64,000 nt of DNA from Bradyrhizobium icense. GTDB lineage: Bacteria; Pseudomonadota; Alphaproteobacteria; Rhizobiales; Xanthobacteraceae. Each line of letters begins with the position of its first letter. The first letter of the stretch is position 1. Both the position numbers and the translations under genes were made by a program. Of this stretch, positions 8,676 to 17,843 are shown one piece after another. The stretch is taken from positions 7,361,001-7,425,000 of the forward strand of contig NZ_CP016428.1 in assembly GCF_001693385.1 (NCBI RefSeq). The letters are read 5' to 3'. The notes beneath the pieces are model-generated. The model searched no databases. It was given only the letters and a program-made list of their open reading frames with translations, and was not told the origin of the DNA.

Positions 8676-9695
8676 ATGTCTGCCCTTGCCAGACCCACCG
8701 GTCATGAGCGACGCTGCGGCGCCACACAGCGGAACCCAGCTTGCGCGATGCCGATCAGCGTCTCCACCGACCCGATCCGTCCGACCGAACGCCGGGCCTT
8801 CTGGACCGAGGCGATCTGCCGGTCGTTCGCCAATGTCGAGACCAGGCCGATCGGCTCCGCCGTGGTCAGCGGTCATTTCGAGTTCGTCGAGATCGGCGGG
8901 GCAAAACTCGTCCGTTTCGACAGCAGCCCGCAATGCTACACCCGCGACGCCAGGCTGGTGAGCCGGGCCGGTTCGGACGAATTCATGTTCGATTTTCAGC
9001 GGCGCGGGCGAAGCTCGATGGTGCAGGCCGGCAACGAAGGCACGATCGATCCCGGATATGGCGTGCTCTACGATGCACGGCGCCCGTTCGAGGACCGGCT
9101 GTTCGGCGGCCCCGAACAGCGCGCGGAGTTGCTGATCGCGACGGTTCCCGCCGCGTCACTGTTGCGGTCCGTTCCTGACGCAGAGCGATTATGCGCCAGG
9201 CCCGTGCCGCTATCCGGGACGGTTGCGCGTTCGATTGCCGCAATGGTCCGCGATGCGATTTCCTCACTCGATGCGCCGGGGCGACAAGACGAGCCCGACA
9301 TCGTCGCCTATTTGTCGGCCCTGCTGCGTCTCGCCGCAGGCGCCACCCATCAACTCTCCCGGCCCGACCTGTTCCGCCTGATCGATACCCATCTGAGGGC
9401 CAATATCGCCGCTGTCCGGCCAGTCCCGGCGCTCGCCGCCGAATTCGGCATCTCGGAGCGGACCTTTCATCGCATCTTCGCCGATCGTGAGACCACGTTC
9501 GAACGACATGTCCTTCATTTACGGGTCGAGCTGTTACGCAACCTGCTGCGACAGGATTCGCTGGCCAACATTTCGATCGCGAGATTGGCGCATCAGTGCG
9601 GGTTTGCCGATGGCGCTCACGCTGCACGCGCGTTCAAGAACAAGCATGGCACCACGCCGCGGGATTTTCGCGCAGGCGTATCGGTTCGGCTCTAG
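8676..9695 (+). CDS. AraC family regulator, FeaR-like
   Basis: A 339-residue transcription factor. The N-terminal ~210 residues match the cupin-like ligand domain of FeaR/NphR-type regulators (FWTEAICRSF, CYTRDARLVSRAGSDEFMF). The C-terminal ~100 residues hold two helix-turn-helix units (AAEFGISERTFHRIFAD and ARLAHQCGFADGAHAARAFKNKHGTTP split over the two helices). ATG 8676 has a weak AAGAGA; ATG 8748 is an alternative and lies nearer the conserved core. It is divergent from the copper amine oxidase gene with an 82-base intergenic region. FeaR activates amine oxidase genes in Escherichia coli, so an activator role here is inferred from family and position. Its stop codon lies at the edge of a repeat element. 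Confidence 0.88.
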   Translation: MSALARPTGHERRCGATQRNPACAMPISVSTDPIRPTERRAFWTEAICRSFANVETRPIGSAVVSGHFEFVEIGGAKLVRFDSSPQCYTRDARLVSRAGSDEFMFDFQRRGRSSMVQAGNEGTIDPGYGVLYDARRPFEDRLFGGPEQRAELLIATVPAASLLRSVPDAERLCARPVPLSGTVARSIAAMVRDAISSLDAPGRQDEPDIVAYLSALLRLAAGATHQLSRPDLFRLIDTHLRANIAAVRPVPALAAEFGISERTFHRIFADRETTFERHVLHLRVELLRNLLRQDSLANISIARLAHQCGFADGAHAARAFKNKHGTTPRDFRAGVSVRL

Positions 9696-9795
9696 AGCTT
9701 TCGGTTCTGATTGAATCAGAACCGGGCTCTAGATTCTTGTTTTGACGCGTTTTCTTGACGCGAACCGGTGTCCACTTCGCTGGAAAACGCTCTAG
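9692..9795 (-). repeat. Intergenic palindromic repeat, family A, copy 1
   Basis: The whole gap between the AraC regulator and the epimerase is one repeat element, inverted relative to the copy at 52939-53026. Shared blocks include ACCGGTTCGCGT, AGAAAACGCGTCAAA and a perfect hairpin at 9702-9724 (CGGTTCTGATT, one-base loop, AATCAGAACCG). The element carries the stop codons of both convergent neighbours, and its ends read CTAGAGC/GCTCTAG. The hairpin could act as a two-way transcription terminator, but it lacks a strong T-run. Confidence 0.85.
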
Positions 9796-10838
9796 GATGC
9801 GGCCATCGACTGGTTTGTTTCGTGATAGCTGCGGTACCAGGCTGCGAACCTCTGGATGCCGTCCTCGATCGGAGTTGCCGGGCGAAAGCCTACGTCTCGC
9901 ACGAGGTCATCGACGTCGGCATAGGTGGTCGGCACGTCGCCCGGCTGCATTGGCAGCAGTTCCTTGTTGGCCTTGCGCCCCAGCTCCCGCTCGAGGATGT
10001 CGAGCACGAGCATCAATTCCTGCGGCTTGTTGTTGCCGACATTGTAGATGCGCCAAGGGGCGATGCTCGATCCCGGGTCCTGAATTCCGTCCAGCCCCGG
10101 CCCGGGCTGTCCGATCTGCGGCGCGCGATCGATCAGGCGGACCAGGGCCTCTGTCACGTCGTCGATATAGGTGAAGTCGCGAAGCATGCGGCCGCCATTG
10201 AATAACTTGACCGGATCGCCGCGAACGATCGCGTCCGCAAACACGAACAGCGCCATGTCGGGCCGATACCACGGGCCGTACACCGTGAAGAAGCGCAAGC
10301 CGGTGCACGGGATTCCGTAAAGATGGCTGTACGAGTGGGCCATCAGTTCGTTGGCCTTCTTGCTCGCGGCATAAAGACTGATCGGATGATCGACATTATC
10401 ATGCACCGAGAAGGGCAACTTCCTGTTGGCCCCGTACACAGACGACGAGGATGCGAACAACAAATGGCGGCAGCCATTGTGCCGGCATCCCTCCAGGACA
10501 TTGGTGAAGCCGACCAGATTGGCGTCGACATAGGCGTGGGGATCCTGCAGCGAGTAGCGCACGCCTGCTTGCGCGGCCAGATGGATGACGACGGGAAACC
10601 GATGGCGCGCAAACAACTCGGGTATCGCGACGCGATCCGCCACGTCCAGCTCTTCAAATTGAAAACGTGGATCGTTGCGCAGGATCGCGAGCCGGGCCGC
10701 CTTCAGTTGCGGATCGTAATACGTATTGAGGTTGTCGAGCCCGACCACGCGATGGCCGGACTGCAGCAGCCGCTGCGCCACGTGAAATCCGATGAAGCCT
10801 GCGGCCCCCGTTACCAGAATTGCCTGATCCGGCATCAT
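9792..10838 (-). CDS. UDP-glucuronate 4-epimerase family (NAD-dependent epimerase/dehydratase)
   Basis: A 348-residue extended SDR that interconverts UDP-glucuronate and UDP-galacturonate. The Rossmann motif TGAAGFIG is at 9-16, and the active-site SLYAASKKANE carries Tyr-x3-Lys. LDNLNTYYDPQLK is typical of the UDP-glucuronate epimerase branch, as is the length. The start has GGAGG eight bases before ATG 10838; the next codon is also ATG. It is the last gene of the minus-strand precursor operon, 43 bases after the UDP-glucose dehydrogenase whose product it would use. The pairing implies galacturonic acid, or at least uronic acid, in the exported polysaccharide. Confidence 0.9.
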   Translation of the reverse strand: MMPDQAILVTGAAGFIGFHVAQRLLQSGHRVVGLDNLNTYYDPQLKAARLAILRNDPRFQFEELDVADRVAIPELFARHRFPVVIHLAAQAGVRYSLQDPHAYVDANLVGFTNVLEGCRHNGCRHLLFASSSSVYGANRKLPFSVHDNVDHPISLYAASKKANELMAHSYSHLYGIPCTGLRFFTVYGPWYRPDMALFVFADAIVRGDPVKLFNGGRMLRDFTYIDDVTEALVRLIDRAPQIGQPGPGLDGIQDPGSSIAPWRIYNVGNNKPQELMLVLDILERELGRKANKELLPMQPGDVPTTYADVDDLVRDVGFRPATPIEDGIQRFAAWYRSYHETNQSMAAS

Positions 10839-10881
10839 GCGTGCATCCTCCGCCAGCCGTTGTCATGACGGCTCATGCTTG

Positions 10882-12201
10882 TCAGTACGCCACCGATTTC
10901 GGCCGTCCCACGCCGCAATATAGAAAGCCGTTCCGTTCCACCTCTTCCGGAGAGTAGATGTTGCGGAGATCGACGATGACGGGACAGGCCATGATGGTGG
11001 ACAATTCCTTGAGATCCAGTGCCCGGAACTGCTCCCATTCCGTGACGATGACGAGCGCGTGGCATCCCTTGGCGCAACGATAGGCGTTGTCGCAGAAGGT
11101 GACGTTCTCGAACACCTTCTTTGCCTGCTCCATGCCGACGGGGTCGAACACGCGCACCTCGGCCCCCATGTCCTGCAGCGCGGTGATCAGCGGAATCGAC
11201 GGCGCATCGCGCATGTCATCGGTCTCGGGCTTGAAGGTCACGCCAAGTACCGCAATGGATTTTCCGCGGATGTTGCCACCGAACGCGTTCGCGACCTTGC
11301 GCGCCATCGCCCGCTTGCGCTGGTCGTTGACGGCGACCACCGTTTCAACGATGCGCACCGGCGCTTCATTGTCCTGGCCGGTCTTGATCAGCGCCATCGC
11401 GTCCTTTGGAAAGCAGGAGCCGCCGAAGCCCGGCCCTGCGTGCAGGAATTTCTGCCCGATCCGGTTGTCGAGGCCGATGCCGCGTGCGACTTCCTGCACA
11501 TTGGCGCCGACCTTTTCGGCAAGATCGGCGATTTCGTTGATGAAGGCGATCTTGGTGGCGAGAAAGGAATTGGCCGCGTATTTCGTCAGCTCCGCGGTGC
11601 GGCGGTCGGTATAGAGGATCGGCGATGCATTGAGGTGAAGCGGCCGGTATACCTCGGCCATCACGCTGCGGGCGCGCGCGTCGTCCGTTCCGATGACGAT
11701 CCGGTCGGGATGCTTGAAGTCGCGGATCGCAGCCCCTTCGCGCAGGAATTCGGGATTGGAAACGACGGTAACTTTGGCGGTGGGATTTTGTTCGCGGATG
11801 ATACGTTCGACCTCGTCACCGGTCCCGACTGGAACGGTCGACTTGGTAACCACCACCGCCTGAGTGGGAAGCACGCCGGCGATCTCGCGCGCTGCCGCAT
11901 AGACATAGGAGAGATCGGCATGGCCGTCGCCGCGGCGTGACGGCGTGCCTACCGCGATGAACACCACTTCCGCACCGCTGACGGCGGATTTCAGATCGCT
12001 CGAAAATGACAGGCGACCTTGACCAACGTTTCGCGCCACCAGTTCGGCAAGCCCGGGTTCGTGGATCGGCATCTCCCCGTTGTCGAGGCTCGCAACTTTC
12101 TCCGCATTGCTGTCGATACAGACGACCTGATGCCCGAAATCGGAAAAGCACGCCCCCGACACCAGCCCGACATAGCCGGCGCCAATCATCGCTATATGCA
12201 T
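10882..12201 (-). CDS. ugd: UDP-glucose 6-dehydrogenase
   Basis: A 439-residue NAD-dependent four-electron dehydrogenase making UDP-glucuronate from UDP-glucose. The N-terminal NAD motif is MIGAGYVGLVSGACF, KSTVPVGTGD lies near 120-129, and the catalytic cysteine is about 263 in GPGFGGSCFPKDAMAL. Length and domain order are standard. It precedes the UDP-glucuronate epimerase and follows the FkbM methyltransferase by 52 bases in a five-gene minus-strand operon. The family is also called RkpK/TuaD/KfiD in polysaccharide loci. Confidence in function is high; the polymer it feeds is inferred from the neighbouring export genes. Confidence 0.95.
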   Translation of the reverse strand: MHIAMIGAGYVGLVSGACFSDFGHQVVCIDSNAEKVASLDNGEMPIHEPGLAELVARNVGQGRLSFSSDLKSAVSGAEVVFIAVGTPSRRGDGHADLSYVYAAAREIAGVLPTQAVVVTKSTVPVGTGDEVERIIREQNPTAKVTVVSNPEFLREGAAIRDFKHPDRIVIGTDDARARSVMAEVYRPLHLNASPILYTDRRTAELTKYAANSFLATKIAFINEIADLAEKVGANVQEVARGIGLDNRIGQKFLHAGPGFGGSCFPKDAMALIKTGQDNEAPVRIVETVVAVNDQRKRAMARKVANAFGGNIRGKSIAVLGVTFKPETDDMRDAPSIPLITALQDMGAEVRVFDPVGMEQAKKVFENVTFCDNAYRCAKGCHALVIVTEWEQFRALDLKELSTIMACPVIVDLRNIYSPEEVERNGFLYCGVGRPKSVAY

Positions 12202-12253
12202 TACGGTTCCTGTCTGAAAGGCCGCGCCGGCGGAGAGGCGGCGAAACGACGAG

Positions 12254-13042
12254 CTAGCTGCTCAATATCGATTCGCCGTCGAGATGACGGGGAAAGAAAA
12301 AGAAGTTGTTGACGTAGAACTGTCCGTTCTTGCGGCCGCCGTCCGGCCGCAGCGCATCGGCGTCCTGAAGCCTTTGGGAATCGAACTGTTCCACTCCGAT
12401 CACGTCGTTGTCTTTCAGGAAGAACCCCCGATAGGCTTTGTTCCGGAAGAATTCGAACACCGAGCGCGTCGCCTCGGCACGGTGGCGATCCTCCGCCTCC
12501 ACCAGGAATACCGGCTGGCAGCGCTCCAGAAGCTCGACGGCGCCGTTCAGGACATTCAACTCGTGACCTTCGACGTCGATCTTCACGAACGCCACATCCT
12601 GGTCAATGACAGCGTCGAGGCGCGCGATCGGCACGTGGGCGGAAACGAGTCTCTCCGATGAATCGGCTCGCGCCTCCAGCGAGGCAAGGCCGTACACTAA
12701 ACCATCCTCACCTTGCGGGATGTACAACTCGGCGCCGCCGTCATGATCCGACAGCGCGATCTCGTGGACGCTCACATTGCGCGCCGAGGTTCGGCGCAAC
12801 AATCTCGCCATCTGCTGCGAAGGCTCGAAGGCGTGGACCTGCCGGGAAAGGCGCGCCAGCCGCCGCGTGTAGAGGCCGCAGTTTGCGCCGACGTCGACCG
12901 TCACCGCGTCGTCGGGAATGACCTTGTCCAGATAGGACAGTTCCCGTTCCGCCGATTTGGGGCGCTTCATGAAATGCCATTGCAGCCATATCGAAGGAAA
13001 CGCATCCTTCACCAGCTCCTTGACGTGTTGTTTTGGGTTCAT
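12254..13042 (-). CDS. FkbM family methyltransferase
   Basis: A 262-residue SAM-dependent methyltransferase. ATG 13042 is preceded by GGGAGG, better supported than upstream frame extensions. The SAM-binding motif is VDVGANCGLYTRRL near 54-67, followed by VHAFEPSQQMARLL and KIDVEGHELNVLNGA, all typical of FkbM proteins. FkbM enzymes O-methylate sugars or small molecules, so methylation of a sugar in the exopolysaccharide or of its primer is the likely role. The operon position between mannose-1-phosphate guanylyltransferase (66 bases upstream) and UDP-glucose dehydrogenase (52 bases downstream) supports this. The substrate cannot be told from sequence. Confidence 0.88.
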   Translation of the reverse strand: MNPKQHVKELVKDAFPSIWLQWHFMKRPKSAERELSYLDKVIPDDAVTVDVGANCGLYTRRLARLSRQVHAFEPSQQMARLLRRTSARNVSVHEIALSDHDGGAELYIPQGEDGLVYGLASLEARADSSERLVSAHVPIARLDAVIDQDVAFVKIDVEGHELNVLNGAVELLERCQPVFLVEAEDRHRAEATRSVFEFFRNKAYRGFFLKDNDVIGVEQFDSQRLQDADALRPDGGRKNGQFYVNNFFFFPRHLDGESILSS

Positions 13043-13108
13043 CGCTGCCTCCCTTCGTGTCGCGCGCGCACGCCTCGATGCGGATGCTGCCTCCCACCCC
13101 ACCACACC

Positions 13109-14548
13109 TCAAACGCGGTCATAGATATCCTGCACGCGGACGATGTCGTCCTCCCCGAGATAGGCGCCGGACTGGACCTCGATCAGGTTGAGGGGAACCT
13201 TTCCGGGATTTTCCAGGCGATGCATGCATCCCAGGGGCACGAAGATCGACTCGTTCTCTCGCAGCAGGATTTCCTCGTCGTCGCGCGTCACGATCGCGGT
13301 GCCGTTCACCACGACCCAATGTTCGGCGCGATGATAATGTTTCTGCAGCGAAAGCTTGGCCCCGGGATTGACGGTGATACGCTTGACCTGAAACCGCTCC
13401 CCGGCATGGATCGACTGATAATAGCCCCAGGGGCGGTGGACGCTGTGGGTCTGGGTTGCCGAGCGATGGCCGTTTGCCTTCAGGCGCTCGACCAGTTTTC
13501 CGACATCCTGGTCGCGTTTCCGGCTGGTCACCAGCACCACGTCCGGCGACGTGGCGATGACGAGGTCCTCGACACCGAGCGCCGCGACCAGTTGGCCGTC
13601 GCCCCGCACGTAGCACCCCGAAGCATCTTCCACTACCGCATCGCCAATCACGACATTGCCCGACGAATCCTTCTCCGCCATCGACCACAAGGCCGACCAG
13701 CTTCCGACATCGCTCCAGTCGAACGTGGCGGGAACCACCACCGCATTGTCGGTCTTCTCCATGATCGCATAGTCCATCGAGATGGTCGGACACGTCTCGA
13801 AAGCGCGCTCGTCAAGTCGGAGAAAATCGAGATCGCGGGTTGCGCCCATCAACGCATTGCGACAGGCAGCCAGGACCTCCGGCGCCCGCTGCGCCAATTC
13901 GTCAATGAACTGACGCGCCGGCAGCAGAAATATCCCGCTGTTCCAGACATGCTCGTCGCAGGCCAAAAGACGCTCGACCGTCACCAGGTCCGGCTTCTCG
14001 ACGAAGCTGGCAACGTTGCGAATCGGGGAAGCGGCTTCCAGCTCATCGCCCATCCGGATATAGCCGAATCCGGTCGCGGCCGACGAAGGCCGCACGCCGA
14101 ACAGCACGAACCGGCCGTAGCGCGCGGCCGTGACGCCCGTCGATATGGCGGCGCGGAACGCAGCGTGGTCGCGCACCCAATGATCGACCGGCATCGCCAG
14201 TATCACGGCGTCGGGATCGGCTTCGCTGGCAAGCAACGCCGCAACCGCAACCGCAGGAGCGGTGTTTCTTCCGAACGGCTCGAGCACGATGGTCGGACGG
14301 TCGACGCCGACCGCGCGCAACTGCTCGCCGATCGCAAAGCGATGCTCGGCGTTTGCGATCACCATCGGATCGGTAAACAGCGAGCGATCGTCGACCCGCA
14401 GCGCCGTTTGCTGCAGCAACGTGCTCTCGCCGAGCAGCGAGAGCAGTTGCTTGGGATAGGTTTCGCGTGAAAGCGGCCACAGCCGCGAGCCGGCGCCGCC
14501 GGACAGGAGAACGGGTACGATACGGCCGCGCGGCTCGATCATCGGCAT
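13109..14548 (-). CDS. manC: Mannose-1-phosphate guanylyltransferase / mannose-6-phosphate isomerase
   Basis: A 479-residue bifunctional type II enzyme supplying GDP-mannose. ATG 14548 is chosen with AAGGA upstream; the open frame extends further into the preceding gap. The N-terminal pyrophosphorylase signature is LLSGGAGSRLWPLSRETYPK near 11-30, with FVEKP around residue 175. The C-terminal cupin isomerase domain has LSLQKHYHRAEHWVVVNG, whose histidines bind metal. No phosphomannomutase is in the window and must be supplied elsewhere. It is second in the minus-strand operon, 35 bases after the sugar transferase. Its presence makes mannose, or a GDP-mannose-derived sugar, a likely polymer component. 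Confidence 0.94.
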   Translation of the reverse strand: MPMIEPRGRIVPVLLSGGAGSRLWPLSRETYPKQLLSLLGESTLLQQTALRVDDRSLFTDPMVIANAEHRFAIGEQLRAVGVDRPTIVLEPFGRNTAPAVAVAALLASEADPDAVILAMPVDHWVRDHAAFRAAISTGVTAARYGRFVLFGVRPSSAATGFGYIRMGDELEAASPIRNVASFVEKPDLVTVERLLACDEHVWNSGIFLLPARQFIDELAQRAPEVLAACRNALMGATRDLDFLRLDERAFETCPTISMDYAIMEKTDNAVVVPATFDWSDVGSWSALWSMAEKDSSGNVVIGDAVVEDASGCYVRGDGQLVAALGVEDLVIATSPDVVLVTSRKRDQDVGKLVERLKANGHRSATQTHSVHRPWGYYQSIHAGERFQVKRITVNPGAKLSLQKHYHRAEHWVVVNGTAIVTRDDEEILLRENESIFVPLGCMHRLENPGKVPLNLIEVQSGAYLGEDDIVRVQDIYDRV

Positions 14549-14583
14549 TGCATGGTCCTTCGATGTTGCGACGTTGAGGTCCG

Positions 14584-15348
14584 TCAGAATCCGCTTCCGG
14601 ACAGGAATTCCTTGCGGATGGTGCGGATGATGATCATGATGTCCATCCGCAGCGACCACCTCTCGATGTAATCGAGATCGTAATCGATCCGCGAAACCGC
14701 GGGACCGAATTCGGCCGTGCTTCCCCTGCAGCCGCTGACCTGCGCAAGCCCGGTAATGCCCGGCCGCGCCGTGTGCCGCTGAAAGTAATACGGCACGAGG
14801 TCTTCGTAGGGCAGATCCACCGCCAGCATTCCCGGCACATGCGGCCGCGGCCCGACCAGCGACATGTCGCCCTTGATCACGTTGATCAGTTGCGGAATCT
14901 CATCGAGGCTGGTCTTGCGCAGAATTCGCCCCACCGGCGTCACGCGCGCGTCGCCCTGGACCGTCTGCCTTACGCCGCGCACATCGCCCGCATCGGCACG
15001 CATGGTGCGGAACTTGTAGATCTTGAAGCGGCGATTTCGATAGCCGTAGCGATATTGAAAGAACAGCACCGGGCCTGGCGACGTCAGTTTTATTGCGACT
15101 GCAATCGCGATCAGGAGAGGCGCGAAGAACAGTAACGCGCCGCTCGCCGCGGTCACGTCAAAGATGCGCTTTGCGATCGACGAGGACGGTTCAGTTCGCG
15201 CGCTCCGGCGCGGCCGCCGGCGGACCCGGTACGCGCGATGCGCACCGCCGCCGGCAAATTCGACAGGACGGACCGAGATCTCAGTTCGCTCTCTTCGAAT
15301 CGGCGCAACCTTGTTCCGATCGAAGCTGGCTGTCACGATGGAGGCCAT
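14584..15348 (-). CDS. Undecaprenyl-phosphate sugar phosphotransferase (ExoY/WcaJ C-terminal type)
   Basis: A 254-residue initiating sugar-1-phosphate transferase. ATG 15348 has GAGGAG upstream; an ATG at 15387 is possible but unsupported. A basic N-terminal tail of ~60 residues is followed by one hydrophobic hairpin ([19 protein letters not shown] near 70-90). The catalytic core follows: [38 protein letters not shown] and MSLVGPRPH. It lacks the four extra N-terminal helices of WbaP-type enzymes, resembling ExoY. The enzyme loads the first sugar onto undecaprenyl phosphate at the cytoplasmic face. It is first in the precursor operon and points away from the export genes across a 525-base regulatory gap. 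Confidence 0.92.
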   Translation of the reverse strand: MASIVTASFDRNKVAPIRRERTEISVRPVEFAGGGAHRAYRVRRRPRRSARTEPSSSIAKRIFDVTAASGALLFFAPLLIAIAVAIKLTSPGPVLFFQYRYGYRNRRFKIYKFRTMRADAGDVRGVRQTVQGDARVTPVGRILRKTSLDEIPQLINVIKGDMSLVGPRPHVPGMLAVDLPYEDLVPYYFQRHTARPGITGLAQVSGCRGSTAEFGPAVSRIDYDLDYIERWSLRMDIMIIIRTIRKEFLSGSGF

Positions 15349-15873
15349 GACTCTCCTCTCTGCGGGAACCGGAGTGTGATCGAGCACGTCGAGTTGCTCG
15401 ACAACGGGTGCGACGATTTCGCAGCAGCGAACGTCCGCACTTCGCGGTCGCTAACACTTTCCAGAATCTTGAGCGAAGTTTGGCGCAAAAGCGAAAGCGG
15501 GTGCCGCACTCGACGGAACTGAATCGTTCATGAGATTTGTGCGACGCGATATTCCGGTTTGTTCGGAGATGCTTAGTCTCGATTTGCCTGGTTAATGAGC
15601 TGCGTGTGACTTGACGCTGCTATGCATATTCGAAAATCGCGGAACAAAATCCGTTGTTCGATTCTCGACGTCAATTGAACAGGTGCAGCGTCGCTGTACG
15701 GGCAACAAATGGCCGTCACGTCGTTGATTTGAACGAGATTGTTCATCGAAGCTAAAGCGATTCGATCGCAGCCTGACGAACGGCGTGAGCACGATGGTCG
15801 AAGCTTCGAAAAAACAGAGACGGCAGCGATTCGCGAGCCGTCCACTTTGCGGAACGCTTCCAGGGAGGCGCTC
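15349..15873. promoter_or_regulatory. Divergent control region of the exopolysaccharide locus
   Basis: This 525-base gap separates the initiating sugar transferase (minus) from the first small plus-strand gene. It is visibly more AT-rich than the flanking genes around 15530-15730. No convincing gene was found in it. It must contain promoters for both arms of the locus; a candidate inverted-repeat operator at 15642-15659 is listed separately. Confidence 0.5.
15642..15659. promoter_or_regulatory. Candidate operator: GAACAA-N6-TTGTTC inverted repeat
   Basis: A perfect 6-base inverted repeat with a six-base spacer lies in the middle of the divergent exopolysaccharide control region. Size and symmetry fit a dimeric regulator's site. 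No known consensus is matched with confidence, and chance occurrence cannot be excluded. Confidence 0.3.
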
Positions 15874-16017
15874 ATGATGGCCGAACGTCTGGAAAGCCGC
15901 GCGCTGGTGCCGCACGGCAGATTGTCGCCCGACCGCGGGCTGAGGAACCGCATCATCATCGCGAACGCGATCGTGTGGATCGCGATCGTGATCCTGATCA
16001 GTCTGCTTTTCTTCTGA
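15874..16017 (+). CDS. Small single-pass membrane protein (47 aa), hypothetical
   Basis: A 47-residue reading frame starting at an ATG-ATG pair preceded by GGGAGG with five-base spacing, one of the better ribosome sites in the locus. The first ~28 residues are charged and soluble-looking (RNRIII boundary), and the last ~20 are a strong hydrophobic segment (ANAIVWIAIVILISLLFF) ending at the stop codon, so a tail-anchored or N-in single-pass topology is expected. The frame is open further upstream but those residues look non-coding. It stands at the head of the plus-strand exopolysaccharide genes, 70 bases before the metallophosphatase. No family is recognised; a regulatory small membrane protein is a guess. 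Confidence 0.5.
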   Translation: MMAERLESRALVPHGRLSPDRGLRNRIIIANAIVWIAIVILISLLFF

Positions 16018-16087
16018 TCTATTACTTGTGGCTCCATCTCGGCACGTGGTGTCATGGATTGACCGCCGCGCGGTTCCATGATCGACA

Positions 16088-16831
16088 TTGCATGCCATGC
16101 ACAGATCGTCTGCGCGACCTTCACGCTCCGTTAACGCTTCAACGCCCGCCGATACACGCATCTATGCGGTCGGCGACATCCATGGCCGTGCCGACCTGCT
16201 GACCGAGATCGTTGAGCGCATCGACGAGGACATAATGCGTAGACCGATCGCGCGCGCGATCGAGGTCTATCTCGGCGATTACGTTGATCGCGGACCACAT
16301 TCCAGGACCGTGATCGACCTGCTCGCGGTCCGGCTCGTTGCCAATCACGCAGTATGTCTGCGCGGCAACCACGAGGCCGTGATGGAAGGGTTCCTTCAGG
16401 ATCCCGACATCCTGCAGTACTGGCTGCAATTGGGCGGCATGCAAACGCTTGCATCGTATGGAGTCGAACTGCACGACGGAACCGAGACGGCGAACGAGGT
16501 GCATCGCCGCTTTCTCGACGCGTTCCCGCGCACTCACGAACTGTTCATGCAATGTTTGCGTAATCAGTTCAGGTGCGGCGATTTCCTGTTCGTGCACGCC
16601 GGCATTCGTCCGGACGTGCCAATCGAGCATCAGGACGCCAACGATCTGATCTGGATTCGCGATGCGTTCCTCGACTCCACGCGGGATCACGAACAATTCA
16701 TCGTGCACGGTCATACGCCAGTGCCGCGTCCGGATATCAGGTCCAACCGAATCAACATCGATACTGCGGCGTGGCGGACGGGAATGTTGACCTGCATTGC
16801 GATCGAAGGATCGTCGATCCTCTTCCTGTAA
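16088..16831 (+). CDS. PPP-type metallophosphoesterase (serine/threonine phosphatase-like)
   Basis: A 247-residue calcineurin-fold phosphatase with all three core motifs: GDIHG at 29-33, GDYVDRG at 63-69 and RGNHE at 92-96, plus HAGI and the VHGHTP histidines near the end. This is the bacteriophage-lambda/PrpE-like protein phosphatase layout. The first ~20 residues look dispensable, and ATG 16097 is an alternative start. It precedes the polysaccharide export gene by 128 bases and shares its strand. Because a tyrosine autokinase lies in the same array and no Wzb-type phosphatase is seen, this enzyme is a candidate for reversing kinase phosphorylation (inference). Confidence 0.85.
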   Translation: MHAMHRSSARPSRSVNASTPADTRIYAVGDIHGRADLLTEIVERIDEDIMRRPIARAIEVYLGDYVDRGPHSRTVIDLLAVRLVANHAVCLRGNHEAVMEGFLQDPDILQYWLQLGGMQTLASYGVELHDGTETANEVHRRFLDAFPRTHELFMQCLRNQFRCGDFLFVHAGIRPDVPIEHQDANDLIWIRDAFLDSTRDHEQFIVHGHTPVPRPDIRSNRINIDTAAWRTGMLTCIAIEGSSILFL

Positions 16832-16959
16832 CTCGTATGCAAACGTTTCGTTAACGCGTGCGCGCATATTGGGCACATGGAACTTCGTCATCACATTCTT
16901 TCGCCGTTTTTGCTTCCATATGATCCGCGGCTGTTACGTGCATTCATGGAGATGCAGCC

Positions 16960-17547
16960 ATGCAGCAACGGTCGTCCAGCGCCGGCCCGACGCTTCCCTT
17001 CGTTCTCTTCGTCCTTGTAGTTGCCGGCATCAGTGCCGGATTTTCGATTCGCGCGTCGGCACAGACGCCACCATCCGCATCGTCTGCGGAACGATACGTT
17101 CTCGGCCCGAACGATCGAATCAGGCTGAAGGTCTACGGCGAACCCGACATCACCGGCGAGTATGAAATCGACAATGGCGGTCAGGTTTCGATTCCGCTCG
17201 CCGGTCATATCAAGGCTGCTGGCGCGACGACGCGGCAGCTCGAAAAGTCGATCGCATCCGCGCTTGCAAAGGGAATCGTGCGCGATCCGCGCGTCAACGT
17301 CGAGATCGCGCAGTATCGCCCGTACTACATTCTCGGCGAAGTAAAGAAGAGCGGCGAATATCCCTACCGCAATGGATTGACGGTCATGGACGCGGTCGCG
17401 AGCGCCGGCGGATTCACCTACCGCGCCAATGAAAACAAGGTCTTTCTCCGCCGCGCAGGCTCCGGCGCGGAAGAGACCTACCCTCTCGATGCTCCGGTTC
17501 CGGTCTATCCCGGCGACAACATTCGGATTCCGGAGCGCTACTTCTAG
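16960..17547 (+). CDS. Polysaccharide export protein (OPX/Wza-like, short form)
   Basis: A 195-residue secreted protein with a signal peptide (hydrophobic LPFVLFVLVVAGISAGF, cleavage after ASA-Q near 37). A polysaccharide-export domain follows (YVLGPNDRIRLKVYGEPDITGEYEIDNGG split over 46-72; IPLAGHIKAAG), then an SLBB domain (YILGEVKKSGEYPYRNGLTVMDAVASAGG split over 126-155). It lacks the C-terminal transmembrane helix of full Wza and lacks a lipobox, as many rhizobial short OPX proteins do, so an outer-membrane partner is needed. The beta-barrel protein encoded next is an obvious candidate. The ATG has GGAG about nine bases upstream. Confidence 0.9.
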   Translation: MQQRSSSAGPTLPFVLFVLVVAGISAGFSIRASAQTPPSASSAERYVLGPNDRIRLKVYGEPDITGEYEIDNGGQVSIPLAGHIKAAGATTRQLEKSIASALAKGIVRDPRVNVEIAQYRPYYILGEVKKSGEYPYRNGLTVMDAVASAGGFTYRANENKVFLRRAGSGAEETYPLDAPVPVYPGDNIRIPERYF

Positions 17548-17843
17548 CGTTTCGGAATTGCAGATGAGGTGATGCCGCTCGTGAGCAGATGATGGCGCGT
17601 GTTGCGCTGTTGTCACAGTTCGCATTTTGCACATGCGAAATATTTTGCGACGCGAGGAAAACTTTTTCCGGCAAGGCGCGTTGCAAGCGTGCGCATCACT
17701 TCAATCTCACAACTCAAAACCCTTGCGCCCGCGTATCGAGTATGAGGCCTGCCGTTCTTATGCGCAGTCGACGATCATTTTTTGAGCGATGGGCTTCGCC
17801 CGACAAGTGTTCGCCGCCTTCGCGTTCCCGCAAGGGATGGGTG

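Noticed and set aside
12713..14470. A 585-residue plus-strand frame opposite the FkbM and ManC genes
   Set aside because: It crosses two well-supported genes on the other strand and contains no recognisable domain.
15349..15873. A minus-strand frame in the EPS control region as an additional gene
   Set aside because: The frames of up to 189 residues near 15592-16161 and the shorter overlapping ones have no ribosome site and no motif; composition looks non-coding.
17605..17640. A further TGTCACA as an ECF41 promoter before the beta-barrel gene
   Set aside because: No CGTC is found 16-17 bases downstream, and the gene has no link to the ECF41 theme.
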